DNA of 64,000 bases. Origin: Methylovirgula sp. HY1 (GTDB taxonomy: Bacteria; Pseudomonadota; Alphaproteobacteria; Rhizobiales; Beijerinckiaceae). Within the stretch, counting starts at the first letter, position 1; each line of letters starts with the position of its first letter. The position numbers and the translations under genes were made by a program. Below the pieces are notes generated by a model. It saw only the letters and a program-made list of their open reading frames with translations. It made no database searches and was not told the origin of the DNA. Where the stretch lies: the NCBI RefSeq assembly GCF_019343105.1, contig NZ_CP073764.1:3336001-3400000 (forward strand). Direction: 5' to 3'. Shown in pieces: positions 26,173 to 35,400 of the stretch.

Positions 26173-27213
26173 ATGAGCACGGCGCTTGCGGACCAAGGAT
26201 CGACGGGCAAGGCTCCGGGCGCCGATGCTTCGGCGGATGCCGCACCCATTTTGGAAGGCTTTTTAAAAACTGAGCCCATGCGCCCGCATCCGCGCCGGCG
26301 CCGGGCCATTTTGGCGGCGCATCCAGAAGCTGCCGGTCTCGTCGGCTATGATCGCCGAACCGCGCTCATCATCACCGCGGTTGTCCTTGGTCAGACGGCG
26401 CTTGCCGCCGTCTTCGGACATTTGGGCCTCGGCTATTGGTGGCTGATGCTCATCGCCGCCTATGTGATCGGGGCCTTCGCCAATCATGCCATGTTTGTCG
26501 CGATCCATGACGCCGTTCACAATGCGATCTGCAAGACTCCGCTGGCGAATAAGTGGATGGCGATCCTCGCTGATCTCCCGAATACCGTGCCGACCGCGAT
26601 GGGGTTTCGCTGCTATCATTTGAAGCACCATTCGCATCTCGGCGATTATGATTATGATGCCGATCTGCCGAGCCATTGGGAAGCGCAACTCGTCGGCAAT
26701 CGCTGGTACGCGAAGGCGGTTTGGCTGTTCGGCTTTGCGATCGTCCAGGTTACGCGGCTCGGTCGGCTGAAGGGGACAGTCCCGATGCTGGGTACATGGA
26801 CTTGGATCAATGCCGGCGTGATCATCGTTTATGATCTCGCGATCCTTTATTTCTTCGGCCTCAACGGGCTGCTTTATCTGTTTGCGTCTTTCTGGTTTTC
26901 AGTCGGGCTGCATCCCGTCGGCGCGCGTTGGATTCAGGAGCATTTCACGTTCGATCCGAGCCAGGAGACCTATGATTATTATGGCGTCTTGAACATAGTC
27001 GCGCTCAACATCGGCTACCATAATGAGCATCATGATTTTCCCGAAATTCCGTGGATGCGCTTGCCGGCTCTAAAGCGCATGGCGCCGGAATTCTACGACG
27101 ATCTCAAGACGCATAAATCCTGGGCCAAGCTGTTCTTCAGCTTCATCTTCGATCCACGCTACACGCTTTATTCGCGTGTCGATCGCAGCGCCTCAAATTT
27201 GGCCAAGGCGTAA
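26173..27213 (+). CDS. Sphingolipid delta-4 desaturase-like membrane protein (DES1-like), 346 aa
   Basis: I chose ATG 26173 with GAGGA at 26162. After a 40-residue leader the segment RRRAILAAHPE matches the start of eukaryotic DES1. The three di-iron histidine boxes are HDAVH (112-116), HLKHH (149-153) and HNEHH (283-287). SVGLHPVGARWIQEHF, SQETYDYYGVLN and NIGYHNEHHDFPEIPW correspond nearly word for word to DES1 segments, as does the closing YDDL...SW-K-LF-F-FD...YSR region. Four or more membrane helices are evident. DES1 introduces the 4,5-trans double bond (or a 4-hydroxyl) into dihydroceramide. The similarity to the eukaryotic family is the clearest sign that this locus makes sphingolipids. 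Confidence 0.82.
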   Translation: MSTALADQGSTGKAPGADASADAAPILEGFLKTEPMRPHPRRRRAILAAHPEAAGLVGYDRRTALIITAVVLGQTALAAVFGHLGLGYWWLMLIAAYVIGAFANHAMFVAIHDAVHNAICKTPLANKWMAILADLPNTVPTAMGFRCYHLKHHSHLGDYDYDADLPSHWEAQLVGNRWYAKAVWLFGFAIVQVTRLGRLKGTVPMLGTWTWINAGVIIVYDLAILYFFGLNGLLYLFASFWFSVGLHPVGARWIQEHFTFDPSQETYDYYGVLNIVALNIGYHNEHHDFPEIPWMRLPALKRMAPEFYDDLKTHKSWAKLFFSFIFDPRYTLYSRVDRSASNLAKA

Positions 27214-27233
27214 AGGTCTTTTCGATCGTCAGT

Positions 27234-27270
27234 TAGAGCGTGTTCCGATCGGGTGGACTCACCCGATCGG
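27234..27270. repeat. Palindromic repeat, family A, perfect hairpin
   Basis: TAGAGCGTGTT precedes CCGATCGGGTG (27245-27255), loop GACT and CACCCGATCGG (27260-27270), a perfect 11-bp stem. It lies between the convergent desaturase and glycosyltransferase genes and could end both transcripts, though no T-tract follows. Confidence 0.8.
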
Positions 27271-27349
27271 CGACGTTCACGGCCAGAGCCGACAAAGCAT
27301 CCTCGGAATATTGTGAGAGAATGCATAAGGCTTGTGCTGCCGCTCGCTC

Positions 27350-28636
27350 TCAGCTCGTCGGGCGGGCCTTGGGCGTGCGCTTGAAATGCTCGCGGCGGCC
27401 GAACACCGTCTTTAGAATCGATGGTGCGTTCGAGACGCTGATATAGACCATCAGCGGCGGCACCGAAGCGATCGTCTTGAGATATTCGAGCAAGCTGCCG
27501 CGCCGCAGGACGATATAGGGCATCAGCGTCATGCCGATGGCGACGATGGCGATGTATGCCGCCATGAATCCCATGAGCGGCAGATAGACCGTCGGATTGA
27601 ATCCTCTGAGGATCAGGCAAATCACGAACGAGACGGTCGCGATTGCCGCGCAAGGGTAAAAGGCCTGGATCAGGATCAGCGCGTACGCCGAAATCTTGCC
27701 GCGCAGCGACCAGTCGGAGGCCCAGACCTTGGGCAATAATTTGCGCGCCACCATCACGAAACCATTCGACCAACGTCTTTGCTGGACACGCCAATGGCGG
27801 ACCCGTTCCGGCACGAGACCGGGAACAGGCGGATCCATGAGGAAGATGCCGTGCCAGCCGGCGAGCTCGGTGCGCACTGTGAGGTCGAGATCCTCGCAAA
27901 GCGAATCCGCCGACCAGCCGCCGGCTTCGGCCACGGCGGCGCGGCGCCAGAGCCCGCCAGTGCCGTTGAATTGAAACAGCCACCCGGCGCGATAACGCGT
28001 GGCTTGCTCCATGACAAAATGCGAATCGAGCAAAAGACCCTGCGCGCGGGTGAGCCAATTGGTGCGATAATTGGAGAATTCGCAGCGTGACTGGAGAAAG
28101 CCCGCGTGTGGATCGGCCAGCAGGAACGGTACGCTCGCGCGCAGCCAATCACGGGGGGGCCGAAAGTCGACGTCGAGCATCGCGATGATCGGGGCGTCGC
28201 TCAGCATCAACCCTTCGGCCAGTGCGCCGGCTTTGAAGCCGGTGCGGTTTTCGCGCTGGATATGAGCGATGTCGAAACCGTGCGCGCGCAACTCCGCGAT
28301 CACCACGTCGACGACAGCAGGCGTTTCGTCGGTGCTGTCGTCGAGGATCTGAATGTGCAGCTTATCCTGCGGCCAATCGAGATTGGTTGCGCTGCGGACC
28401 GCATCGACGGCGATCTCGCCTTCGTTGAAGACCGGGATCTGAACCAGAACATGCGGCAATTCCGCTTCCGGGAGCTTGACCGGAGGCAGAGGAACGCGCC
28501 AAGGCGATCCACTCACGAGCTCGATGATGTTGATGGCAATTAGCAGCAGAAAGCTGGAGCCGACAATGACGAGTCCCAGTATGGCGAGCGTCAATGCGGC
28601 TTCGAAAATGACCCGCACGAATTCAATCACGATCAA
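27350..28636 (-). CDS. Processive-type GT2 membrane glycosyltransferase, 428 aa
   Basis: Helices near residues 10-40 and four or more after about 310 flank a cytosolic GT-A domain. That domain has LDDSTDE (99-103), the metal-binding DVD (155-157), CEDLD with the catalytic acidic pair (247-250) and QQRRW (285-289), the D,D,D,QxxRW set. The layout fits bacterial and plant CslA/CesA-like enzymes and is also the signature shared with ceramide glucosyltransferases. Because it converges on sphingolipid-type genes, transfer of a sugar onto ceramide is a plausible role; synthesis of a glucan or mannan is the alternative. TTG 28636 is preceded by AAGGAA at good spacing. Confidence 0.75.
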   Translation of the reverse strand: MIVIEFVRVIFEAALTLAILGLVIVGSSFLLLIAINIIELVSGSPWRVPLPPVKLPEAELPHVLVQIPVFNEGEIAVDAVRSATNLDWPQDKLHIQILDDSTDETPAVVDVVIAELRAHGFDIAHIQRENRTGFKAGALAEGLMLSDAPIIAMLDVDFRPPRDWLRASVPFLLADPHAGFLQSRCEFSNYRTNWLTRAQGLLLDSHFVMEQATRYRAGWLFQFNGTGGLWRRAAVAEAGGWSADSLCEDLDLTVRTELAGWHGIFLMDPPVPGLVPERVRHWRVQQRRWSNGFVMVARKLLPKVWASDWSLRGKISAYALILIQAFYPCAAIATVSFVICLILRGFNPTVYLPLMGFMAAYIAIVAIGMTLMPYIVLRRGSLLEYLKTIASVPPLMVYISVSNAPSILKTVFGRREHFKRTPKARPTS

Positions 28637-28972
28637 GGGTGCATTCCTTTACGGCCCTGCTTTGGCCGGCGCTGAGTCCGACAAGCGGACAGGTGCTATG
28701 GTGCCATCACGGCGAAACGGCGCCTTGCCGCATGTCAAACCAATCATGGATTGTACGCATTAATCGGCCGCGCAATCAGAAACTGCTCCATTCTGCGACA
28801 TCGGATATGTCCGATGTCTGCAGCCGGATATTAGAACATTTCCCGACGCTAGACCGCTATGTGTTGCTGAAAGATGCGAAAGGCGGCGACTGCCGAGAGC
28901 ATCCTTATCCAGGGCGAGTTGAACACAAAAACTCCGCCGGAAACAAGCATGGATTGGCGCACGTCTGCGCCA
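28637..28972. other. Intergenic region with a family B hairpin
   Basis: No gene is supported. At 28797-28818 the hairpin GACATCGGA-TATG-TCCGATGTC recurs in near-identical form at 36084-36104. The region separates the reductase gene end from the glycosyltransferase start, so the glycosyltransferase probably has its own promoter here. Confidence 0.55.
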
Positions 28973-29761
28973 TTATAGGCGCTCTCGCGTTTCTGGTACG
29001 TTCGCTTCGATCCGGGCCATGATCCGATCATAGAGGCGCGCCGGCAAGAGGCGTCCGAGCCGAGTGGCCATGTAAAGCGGCCACGGGAAGGCGATCGTCG
29101 CCCTGCCGCGGGCAAGGCCCACCTTGATGATTTCGGCCGCCCGCGTATCGCTGATCTCGAACGGCTTCATCGCGGTGATGGAATCGTTCAACGGCGTCTT
29201 CACGAAGCCGACAATAGCGAGACTGACGCAGACGCCGCGACGCTCGAGCCGCCCGCGCAGCGACTCGGCATAGGCGTGGACGCCGGCTTTGGTCAGGCAA
29301 TAGGCAGGCGAATAGGGCAGGCCGCGCAGGCCGGCCATGGAACCGATAAAGGCGATCTGGCCTTGGCCACGGCTACACATCGGCGTGATCAAAGGCTCGA
29401 CCGTGTTCAAGACGCCGATGAGATTGGTCGCCAAAATGGCGCGCACGGCGTCGGGGTCTTCGGTGAGAGCACCGGGAGCAAGGCCGGTCGTGATGCCGGC
29501 GTTGGCAATCACCAGATCGAATGGATGGTTGCGATCGGCCGCCGCGATCCAGGCTGTCATTTTGGCGCGATCGCGCACGTCGAGCGGTACCGGAGTCACA
29601 TCGGCGCCCTTGGCCGCGGCGGCGCCCGCTGTGTCGGCGAGGCGCAGCTCATTGCGCCCGATCAGCGTGAGGCGGGTGCCAGGTTCGGCATAGGCCAAGG
29701 CCAAGGCGCGGCCGATGCCGCTCGAAGCACCGGTGATGAGAAGCGACTGCGGCTTGCGCAT
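28973..29761 (-). CDS. Short-chain dehydrogenase/reductase, probable 3-ketoacyl or 3-ketosphinganine reductase, 262 aa
   Basis: The classical SDR fold has TGASSGIG (10-17) for cofactor, NAG in VIANAGI (87-89), Asn113, Ser141 and the YCLTK pair Tyr154/Lys158. Arg36 and Asn37 after the second strand (LIGRN) suggest NADPH preference. The C-terminal part (AFPWPLYMATRLGRLLPARLYD) is hydrophobic and probably membrane-facing, as in 3-ketodihydrosphingosine reductases. It is the last gene of the ACP-KS-MaoC-MaoC-SDR operon, one base after the preceding stop. It could reduce the 3-keto group of the elongating acyl-ACP, of 3-ketosphinganine, or both. Confidence 0.8.
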   Translation of the reverse strand: MRKPQSLLITGASSGIGRALALAYAEPGTRLTLIGRNELRLADTAGAAAAKGADVTPVPLDVRDRAKMTAWIAAADRNHPFDLVIANAGITTGLAPGALTEDPDAVRAILATNLIGVLNTVEPLITPMCSRGQGQIAFIGSMAGLRGLPYSPAYCLTKAGVHAYAESLRGRLERRGVCVSLAIVGFVKTPLNDSITAMKPFEISDTRAAEIIKVGLARGRATIAFPWPLYMATRLGRLLPARLYDRIMARIEANVPETRERL

Positions 29762-29762
29762 G

Positions 29763-30224
29763 TCACACGCCTGTTTGCCTGAGCGTCATTGCTTCGGCGA
29801 TGAGGGCAATTTCGTGCCGTTCATTGTGCATCATCAAACGCAGAAGGAATTTCGGCGGTTCGTCAGAGGTAGCACCTGTCGCGACCTGGACGACACGGCC
29901 CGAAAGCTCGGCCGTCTCGCCGACGAAAATCGGGCGCAGAAACTTGCCCGACAGGCGGACGAGCGTCAGATCCGGGCGCCAGATCGCGAGCGCCGGTGCG
30001 AATTGGCTCATCAAAAGCATGCCATGCACTGGCGGCGCGGCAAGACCGGCGCGGCGCGCCAGCTCGGGATCGAGATGGATCGGATTGTCATCGCCCGATG
30101 CCGACGCGTAGCGCTGCAAATCATCCAAGCTGCAGGGACCAAAGGACTGCGCCGCGAATTTTTCGCCGAGCTTCGGCGGATCCTGCGCCATCGTGGCTGC
30201 CGCGCGGTCGGAAGTCGCGGTCAT
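29763..30224 (-). CDS. MaoC-type (R)-specific hot-dog dehydratase, catalytic half, 153 aa
   Basis: ATG 30224 overlaps the preceding stop as ATGA. The stretch YASASGDDNPIHLD is a full match to the hydratase-2 motif with catalytic Asp and His. PVHGMLLMSQFA and LRPIFVGETAELSGRV complete the hot-dog fold. These enzymes interconvert 3-hydroxyacyl and trans-2-enoyl thioesters. With the neighbouring MaoC-like protein, which lacks the motif, it can be read as a two-subunit dehydratase of the HadA/HadB kind. It sits between that partner and the reductase in one coupled operon. Confidence 0.82.
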   Translation of the reverse strand: MTATSDRAAATMAQDPPKLGEKFAAQSFGPCSLDDLQRYASASGDDNPIHLDPELARRAGLAAPPVHGMLLMSQFAPALAIWRPDLTLVRLSGKFLRPIFVGETAELSGRVVQVATGATSDEPPKFLLRLMMHNERHEIALIAEAMTLRQTGV

Positions 30225-30712
30225 GTGGGGCTTTCCGGGCTGGGGGTGGGGATGATGCGCAGGATCATTTCCATCCGCAGACAATTGGCGGCGCCGTTTT
30301 CCATGCCGGTGATCTCGGCGCGCAGAATGAGGCGCGCCGGTTCGCGTTCGCGAATGATGTCGATCATCATGCGATAGTCGACATCTATCTCGAGCGGTCG
30401 CTCATAATCGAAACTTTGCGATTCATGAATCGGCACCCACGGCGTACCGTCGCCCAGTTCGGCGCCGGCGGCACGTATCATGGGATGCGCGAACCAGCGC
30501 ACGGGAAAGCTGAAGGGCACGCCTTTTTCGCTTGGGACGCCGGAAGTCGCGCGGCGAAAGGCGGCGACTTCGGCAGCCTCGGCCCGAACCGTGAGCGGCC
30601 CGACCCGACGGGTCAAACGCGGATCAATCTCAGGTTGATGCGATGAGGCACGCGCCAAGGTATCGGAGCGCGATGCCGGCCCTACCGATCCTTCGGACGA
30701 AGGCTTCACCAT
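30221..30712 (-). CDS. MaoC-like hot-dog protein, non-catalytic half, 163 aa
   Basis: I place the start at ATG 30712, four bases after the ketosynthase stop; a longer frame inside the ketosynthase gene is a shadow. The segment WVPIHESQSFDYERPLEIDV matches the MaoC_dehydrat_N half-domain seen in FAS1/HadA-type dehydratases, and the hydratase-2 Asp/His motif is absent. It probably forms the substrate-binding partner of the 153-residue catalytic subunit encoded next in a 4-base overlap. The first 35 residues look disordered. Confidence 0.7.
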   Translation of the reverse strand: MVKPSSEGSVGPASRSDTLARASSHQPEIDPRLTRRVGPLTVRAEAAEVAAFRRATSGVPSEKGVPFSFPVRWFAHPMIRAAGAELGDGTPWVPIHESQSFDYERPLEIDVDYRMMIDIIREREPARLILRAEITGMENGAANCLRMEMILRIIPTPSPESPT

Positions 30713-30716
30713 ATGT

Positions 30717-31940
30717 TCAGGCCGCTTCCATGCGTCGCACGACGAGGCATGCGTTAATGCCGCCAAAGGCGAAGGAATTGGAGATGGCGGTGCGCAGCGG
30801 CAAGGGGCGCGCCTCATTCGGGATGGGATCGACCGGACATTTCTCATCTGGCGTGCGCCAATTGATGGTCGGCGGCGCAACGCCCTCGCGCAAGGCACCA
30901 ATAGTGACCAGGAGTTCGAGCGCGCCGCCGGCGCCGAGACCGTGGCCGTGGATCGGCTTCGTGGATGAGATCGGCACGTGCGGCAGTCTCTTGCCGAAGA
31001 TGATGCCGAGCGCTTCCGATTCCGTCGAATCATTCACCGTCGTGCCGGTGCCATGCGCATTGACGTAATCGATTTCTTCCTCGGAGACGCCGGCATCCGC
31101 CAAGGCATAACGCATCGAAGCGGCGGCGCCTTGCGCATCGGGGCGCACAGGATCCTTGGCATCGCTCGACGTGCCATAGCCCGCGATCTCGGCGAGAGGC
31201 GTGGCACCGCGTGCTCTGGCAACCTCTTCGGCTTCGAGAATAAAGACGCCGGCACCGGCGCCGAGCACCATGCCGTTGCGATCCTTGGAAAAGGGGCGGC
31301 AGACAGTCGGCGTTAGGACCCGCAAACCTTCCCAGGCAAGCATCGCGCCGATCGTCACGCAATCTTCAGTGCCGCCGACAATCGCCCGGTCGATCATGCC
31401 CGAGCGGATCATTTGATAGCCGATGCCGATCGCTTGCGATGCCGAGGAACAGGCACTGGCAATCGCAAAACACGGACCCGTCGTACCGTAGCGCATGCTG
31501 ATCGTCGACGGACAGGCGCTGGCGATGAGACGCGGAACCGTAAAAGGATCGGGACGGGCCTGACCGACATTGACCGCGTAGAGACCATCCTCGATCGAAT
31601 TCATTCCGCCGATCCCGGTCCCGATAATCGAGGCGGTACGCGGACCCAAGCGCGTTTCGCGCGACAACCCCGCCTGCGCGGCGGCTTCATCGGCGGCAAC
31701 GATCAGATAGCTCGTGACCGGATCGCAAAACGGCAAAAGATTGGATTCAATATATGCCGCGGGATCGAAGTCGCGCACTTGCGCCGCGTTTTTGATGCGG
31801 TTGCGCGAAGGCCGCGGAAAAACAACCTCGCTTATGCAGGAGCGTCCGTCGCGGGCTGCTTCCCATAATGCCTTTGCGCCAATACCTGCTGCCGAGACGG
31901 CTCCCATGCCAGTGACGACGATCCGTCTTGTCGTGACCAT
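30717..31940 (-). CDS. Beta-ketoacyl-ACP synthase II-like (FabF family), 407 aa
   Basis: The thiolase fold is complete with Cys164 in ASACSSASQ, His296 in NAHGTGTTVNDSTE, Lys328 in STKPIHGHG and His333 just after, so it should be a condensing enzyme rather than a chain-length factor. It adds two-carbon units from malonyl-ACP. It begins directly after the ACP stop codon with no spacing and is followed four bases later by the hot-dog gene. With ACP, dehydratase and ketoreductase neighbours it forms a small type II fatty-acid system lacking only an enoyl reductase and loading enzymes. Confidence 0.9.
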   Translation of the reverse strand: MVTTRRIVVTGMGAVSAAGIGAKALWEAARDGRSCISEVVFPRPSRNRIKNAAQVRDFDPAAYIESNLLPFCDPVTSYLIVAADEAAAQAGLSRETRLGPRTASIIGTGIGGMNSIEDGLYAVNVGQARPDPFTVPRLIASACPSTISMRYGTTGPCFAIASACSSASQAIGIGYQMIRSGMIDRAIVGGTEDCVTIGAMLAWEGLRVLTPTVCRPFSKDRNGMVLGAGAGVFILEAEEVARARGATPLAEIAGYGTSSDAKDPVRPDAQGAAASMRYALADAGVSEEEIDYVNAHGTGTTVNDSTESEALGIIFGKRLPHVPISSTKPIHGHGLGAGGALELLVTIGALREGVAPPTINWRTPDEKCPVDPIPNEARPLPLRTAISNSFAFGGINACLVVRRMEAA

Positions 31941-32246
31941 TCACTTCGTCTCTTGGCCGAGGCTTGCCTCAGGGCTGCTACTTTTCGCCTTGCTGATGTA
32001 AGTCGCCATCGCGTCGATCAATGTCTTCACATCCTTGGCTTCGTGGAATGGTCCATCCATCGGAATATAGACGTCAAATTTCTCTTCGAGCGCCGTCAAG
32101 ATCATCACGATGTCGATGGACTTCAAGCCTAAGCTCTCGATCGTGGCATCGGGCCGGACTTTGTCACGCTCGACCATGCCCTCGCTGACGATCACGTCAA
32201 TGATCTGATCGACGAGCTCAGTCTGTTCGGGAATTTTCGTTTCCAC
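31941..32246 (-). CDS. Acyl carrier protein, 101 aa
   Basis: The four-helix ACP pattern is seen with Ser43 in SLGLKSIDIVMIL as the phosphopantetheine site. The usual Asp before the Ser is Lys here. An N-terminal extension and a charged tail make it longer than FabD-partner AcpP (about 78). GTG 32246 has GGGAG upstream. It is the first gene of the operon with the ketosynthase. Dedicated ACPs accompany SPT in several sphingolipid-making Alphaproteobacteria, which fits the locus. Its divergence from AcpP suggests that it is reserved for this pathway. Confidence 0.85.
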   Translation of the reverse strand: METKIPEQTELVDQIIDVIVSEGMVERDKVRPDATIESLGLKSIDIVMILTALEEKFDVYIPMDGPFHEAKDVKTLIDAMATYISKAKSSSPEASLGQETK

Positions 32247-32424
32247 CGATGGCTCCCTTGATCACTCTCGTTTGGTCCCTGCTTGTGCCGGGACGGAATT
32301 TAACAAGCACTTTTTGTTTGGTTCAGCCACTGGTCTGCCAAAACAAACCAATAGACGCAATATCCGAACCGGACTTTACGCGACGCGTGGTTCGGCTCAA
32401 GCAAAAATGCAACCGGAGGATGGA

Positions 32425-35400
32425 TTAATTCTTGCTCCCTTGGTTCTCCATTTGCTGCTTCAGGATCAGAAGCTTTGCAAAAGGAGAATTGGGGTCTGGC
32501 TGGCGTTCGCGCTCACGCGGCTTTTCGGTCGAAGCAAAAGAGCCGTGCCGCCGTTCGCCGTGTCTATCGTCGTTGCGGCGGTTTTGCCGGTTGCCGTCTT
32601 GTCCGGCGTCGTGACGTTGATCCTTGCGCTTTTCGTGACGCGGTCCTTGCCTTTCTCCTTGCCGTGGCGACGCAGATGTCCCTGCGTTATCCGTAGCTTG
32701 AGTGGTATGCGACGGGTCGGAGCGCGGCCTGCGATCTTGGCGCGGCGGCCGCGGCCGATCGCCGTGGTCTCGAAATGGCGCGCGAGCGGCTCCCCCTGGC
32801 GTGCCGGTTTCTTGCGGAACCTGCTCGGGAGCCTGCGCGCCATGCGCCACATTCTGATTGCCGGGCTTATGTTGAGGCCGTCGGTCGCGCCGCGCATGGT
32901 GCTGCTGGCGATGTGGTCGCCAGACTTCGATGAGCGGTACTTCGGCCTCGGCTGTCTCGGAGGCAGCGGCCGCTGCCTCGTCGGGAAGCGTCTCGTCGGT
33001 GGCCTCAGCGGCGATGTGGGTTGAAGCCGGTTCTTCGGAGCTTTCCTCCGCGACGGGCTCGTCCGCCTTTGTTTCAATTAAGGCGGCTTCCGCAGGGGCG
33101 GCTTCCATGGGGAGGGCCTCCGCAGGGGCAGCCTCCACTGGCGCTGCCGCAGCGTCGTCACTTTCGCCGAGCGCGGAAGCGATTGCCGGGGCTTCATCTT
33201 CCTGAGAGGTGGTATTGGGTTCCGCAGCGACGGTTTCGTCTGTTTCAGGCGCGGCCTCGGCGTTGACGACAGGCTGAACCGGCTCCGTCGCGGCCTTCGG
33301 AACGAGCGCAACCGTGATCGCCGGGCCTTTGCGGCGTTCGCACACATAGCCGAGCGACCGCAGAATCGACGCGAAACTTTCGCCGGAACAGCCGACCAGG
33401 GAGGTCATGCCGACAGTGACGATGAATCCGTCCCGATCGGCCGTTCCTGCCGGTGGCTCGCCGGCGGTGAGGCCGGGGCGATAGGCGACCGCTGGCCGAA
33501 TGAGATCGGCGAGCCGCTCCAGAATATCGACGCGCACCGCGCGGTCGCCGCAGACGCGAAAGCCGGCGGCACGGTAAAGACCCTTCGGCACTTCCTTGTC
33601 AGCGACGAAGGAGGTCCGCCCCGAGGCGGCGAGATGCGGGACTTCGGCGAAGCCGGTGCCTCCCTCCGGACCGCCATGTTTCAATCCCCAGAGCTGGACA
33701 GCCAAGGCCCGCGGTGCCGGTTTCATCAGTGCCGGCAGGTAGAGATGATAGGCACCGAACCGCACACCCAGCTTGCGCAGCGCCGCGCGGGCTTCCTGGG
33801 TCAATGCCTTCACATCATCGGCGACCTGGGTGCGGTCGAGAACGCCGAGCGATTCCGCGATCTGGAATGCCACGCCACGTGCCATGCCCTCGAGCCCTTC
33901 GCCTTTTTCAAGGTCGAGCAGCGGACCGAGCAACCGCTTGATATGCTGGTCTAGCCAGAGATTGAGGCGACGCTGCACCAGTTCGAGCGACTGGCCGGTG
34001 AGTTGCTCGTCTGCCAGAACATGGACGCGGGCTTCGAGCAATTGCTCGCCCGCGGCGATTTTGCCAATCGGCTCGCCGAGCCAGCGCACGATTCCGTCGC
34101 TGGCGAGGACGAAGGCCTCGTCGACGGCCTCATGCACCCGGGCGGCGCGGCTCTCGATCTCGCTTGCCAAGGCTTTTTGCGCGGCGGCATTAAGCGCTTT
34201 CGCAGCCTCGCCCGCTGCCTGCGGGTCGAGACTGAAGCGGAATCCGGACAAATGTCCGGCATGTTGACCCTCGACGATCACATCGCCGGCACTGGTGATT
34301 TCCGCTTCCAACATCGCGTTCTCTCTTAAACGGCGCATCAGAACGCTCGTCCTCCGGTCGATGAACCTTTGGGCGAGGCGCTCATGCAGAGCGTCCGACA
34401 ATGTGTCCTCTACCCGACGCGCGGCGCCCTGCCAATGCTCAGGATCGCGCAACCAGTCCGATCGGTTGGCCACGAAGGTCCAGGTCCTGACCTGGGCGAT
34501 GCGTGCCGATAGGGCATCGAGGTCGCCATCGATACGGTCGAGCTCACCGAGATGACGGGCGAACCAATCTTCCGGAATATGCCCGGCCCGCACAATGAAA
34601 CCATAGATCGAAAGCACGAGTTCCGCATGTGCCCCCGGCGATAATTTTCGATAATCGGGAATCTGACAGGCATCCCAGAGTCTTGAAACATCGGCACTGG
34701 TCTTCGTCTCGCGCTGCACCTTTTCGTCCCGCGCCGCGATATCGAGGACCATTTGATCTTCGGCCAGCGGCGCCCGGGTGAGGCCGGATTCTTTCGGCTG
34801 CACGTCGAGGGAGGCCGCGAGAGCCGAAATAGAAGAAAAATCAAGGTCGGTATTGCGCCATTGCAGCATGCTCACCGGATCGAAGCGATGGTCCTCGAGC
34901 GCTTCGACGAGTTCCGGGTCGAAAGGCGCGCAGCGCCCCGTGGTGCCAAATGTGCCGTCGCGCAAATGCCGGCCGGCGCGCCCGGCGATCTGACCGAATT
35001 CGGCCGGCGTCAGCCGGCGGTATTGCCAGCCGTCGAATTTGCGGTCGGCGGCGAAAGCGATGTGATCGACATCGAGGTTGAGCCCCATGCCGATCGCGTC
35101 CGTGGCGACGAGATAGTCGACATCGCCATTCTGATAGAGATCGACCTGAGCATTCCGGGTGCGCGGCGACAGGGCGCCGAGGATGACCGCCGCGCCGCCG
35201 CGCTGACGGCGGATCCATTCGGCGATGGCATAGACCTCTTCGACCGAAAAAGCGACGATGGCGCTGCGCGGCGGCAGGCGGGTAATTTTGCGATCGCCGC
35301 CGAAACTCAGCGTCGACAGGCGCGGCCGTGCGACGATTGGCGCGCCGGGCAGCAGCGCCTCGATCGAGCGCTTCATGGTCGAGGCACCGATCAGGAGCGT

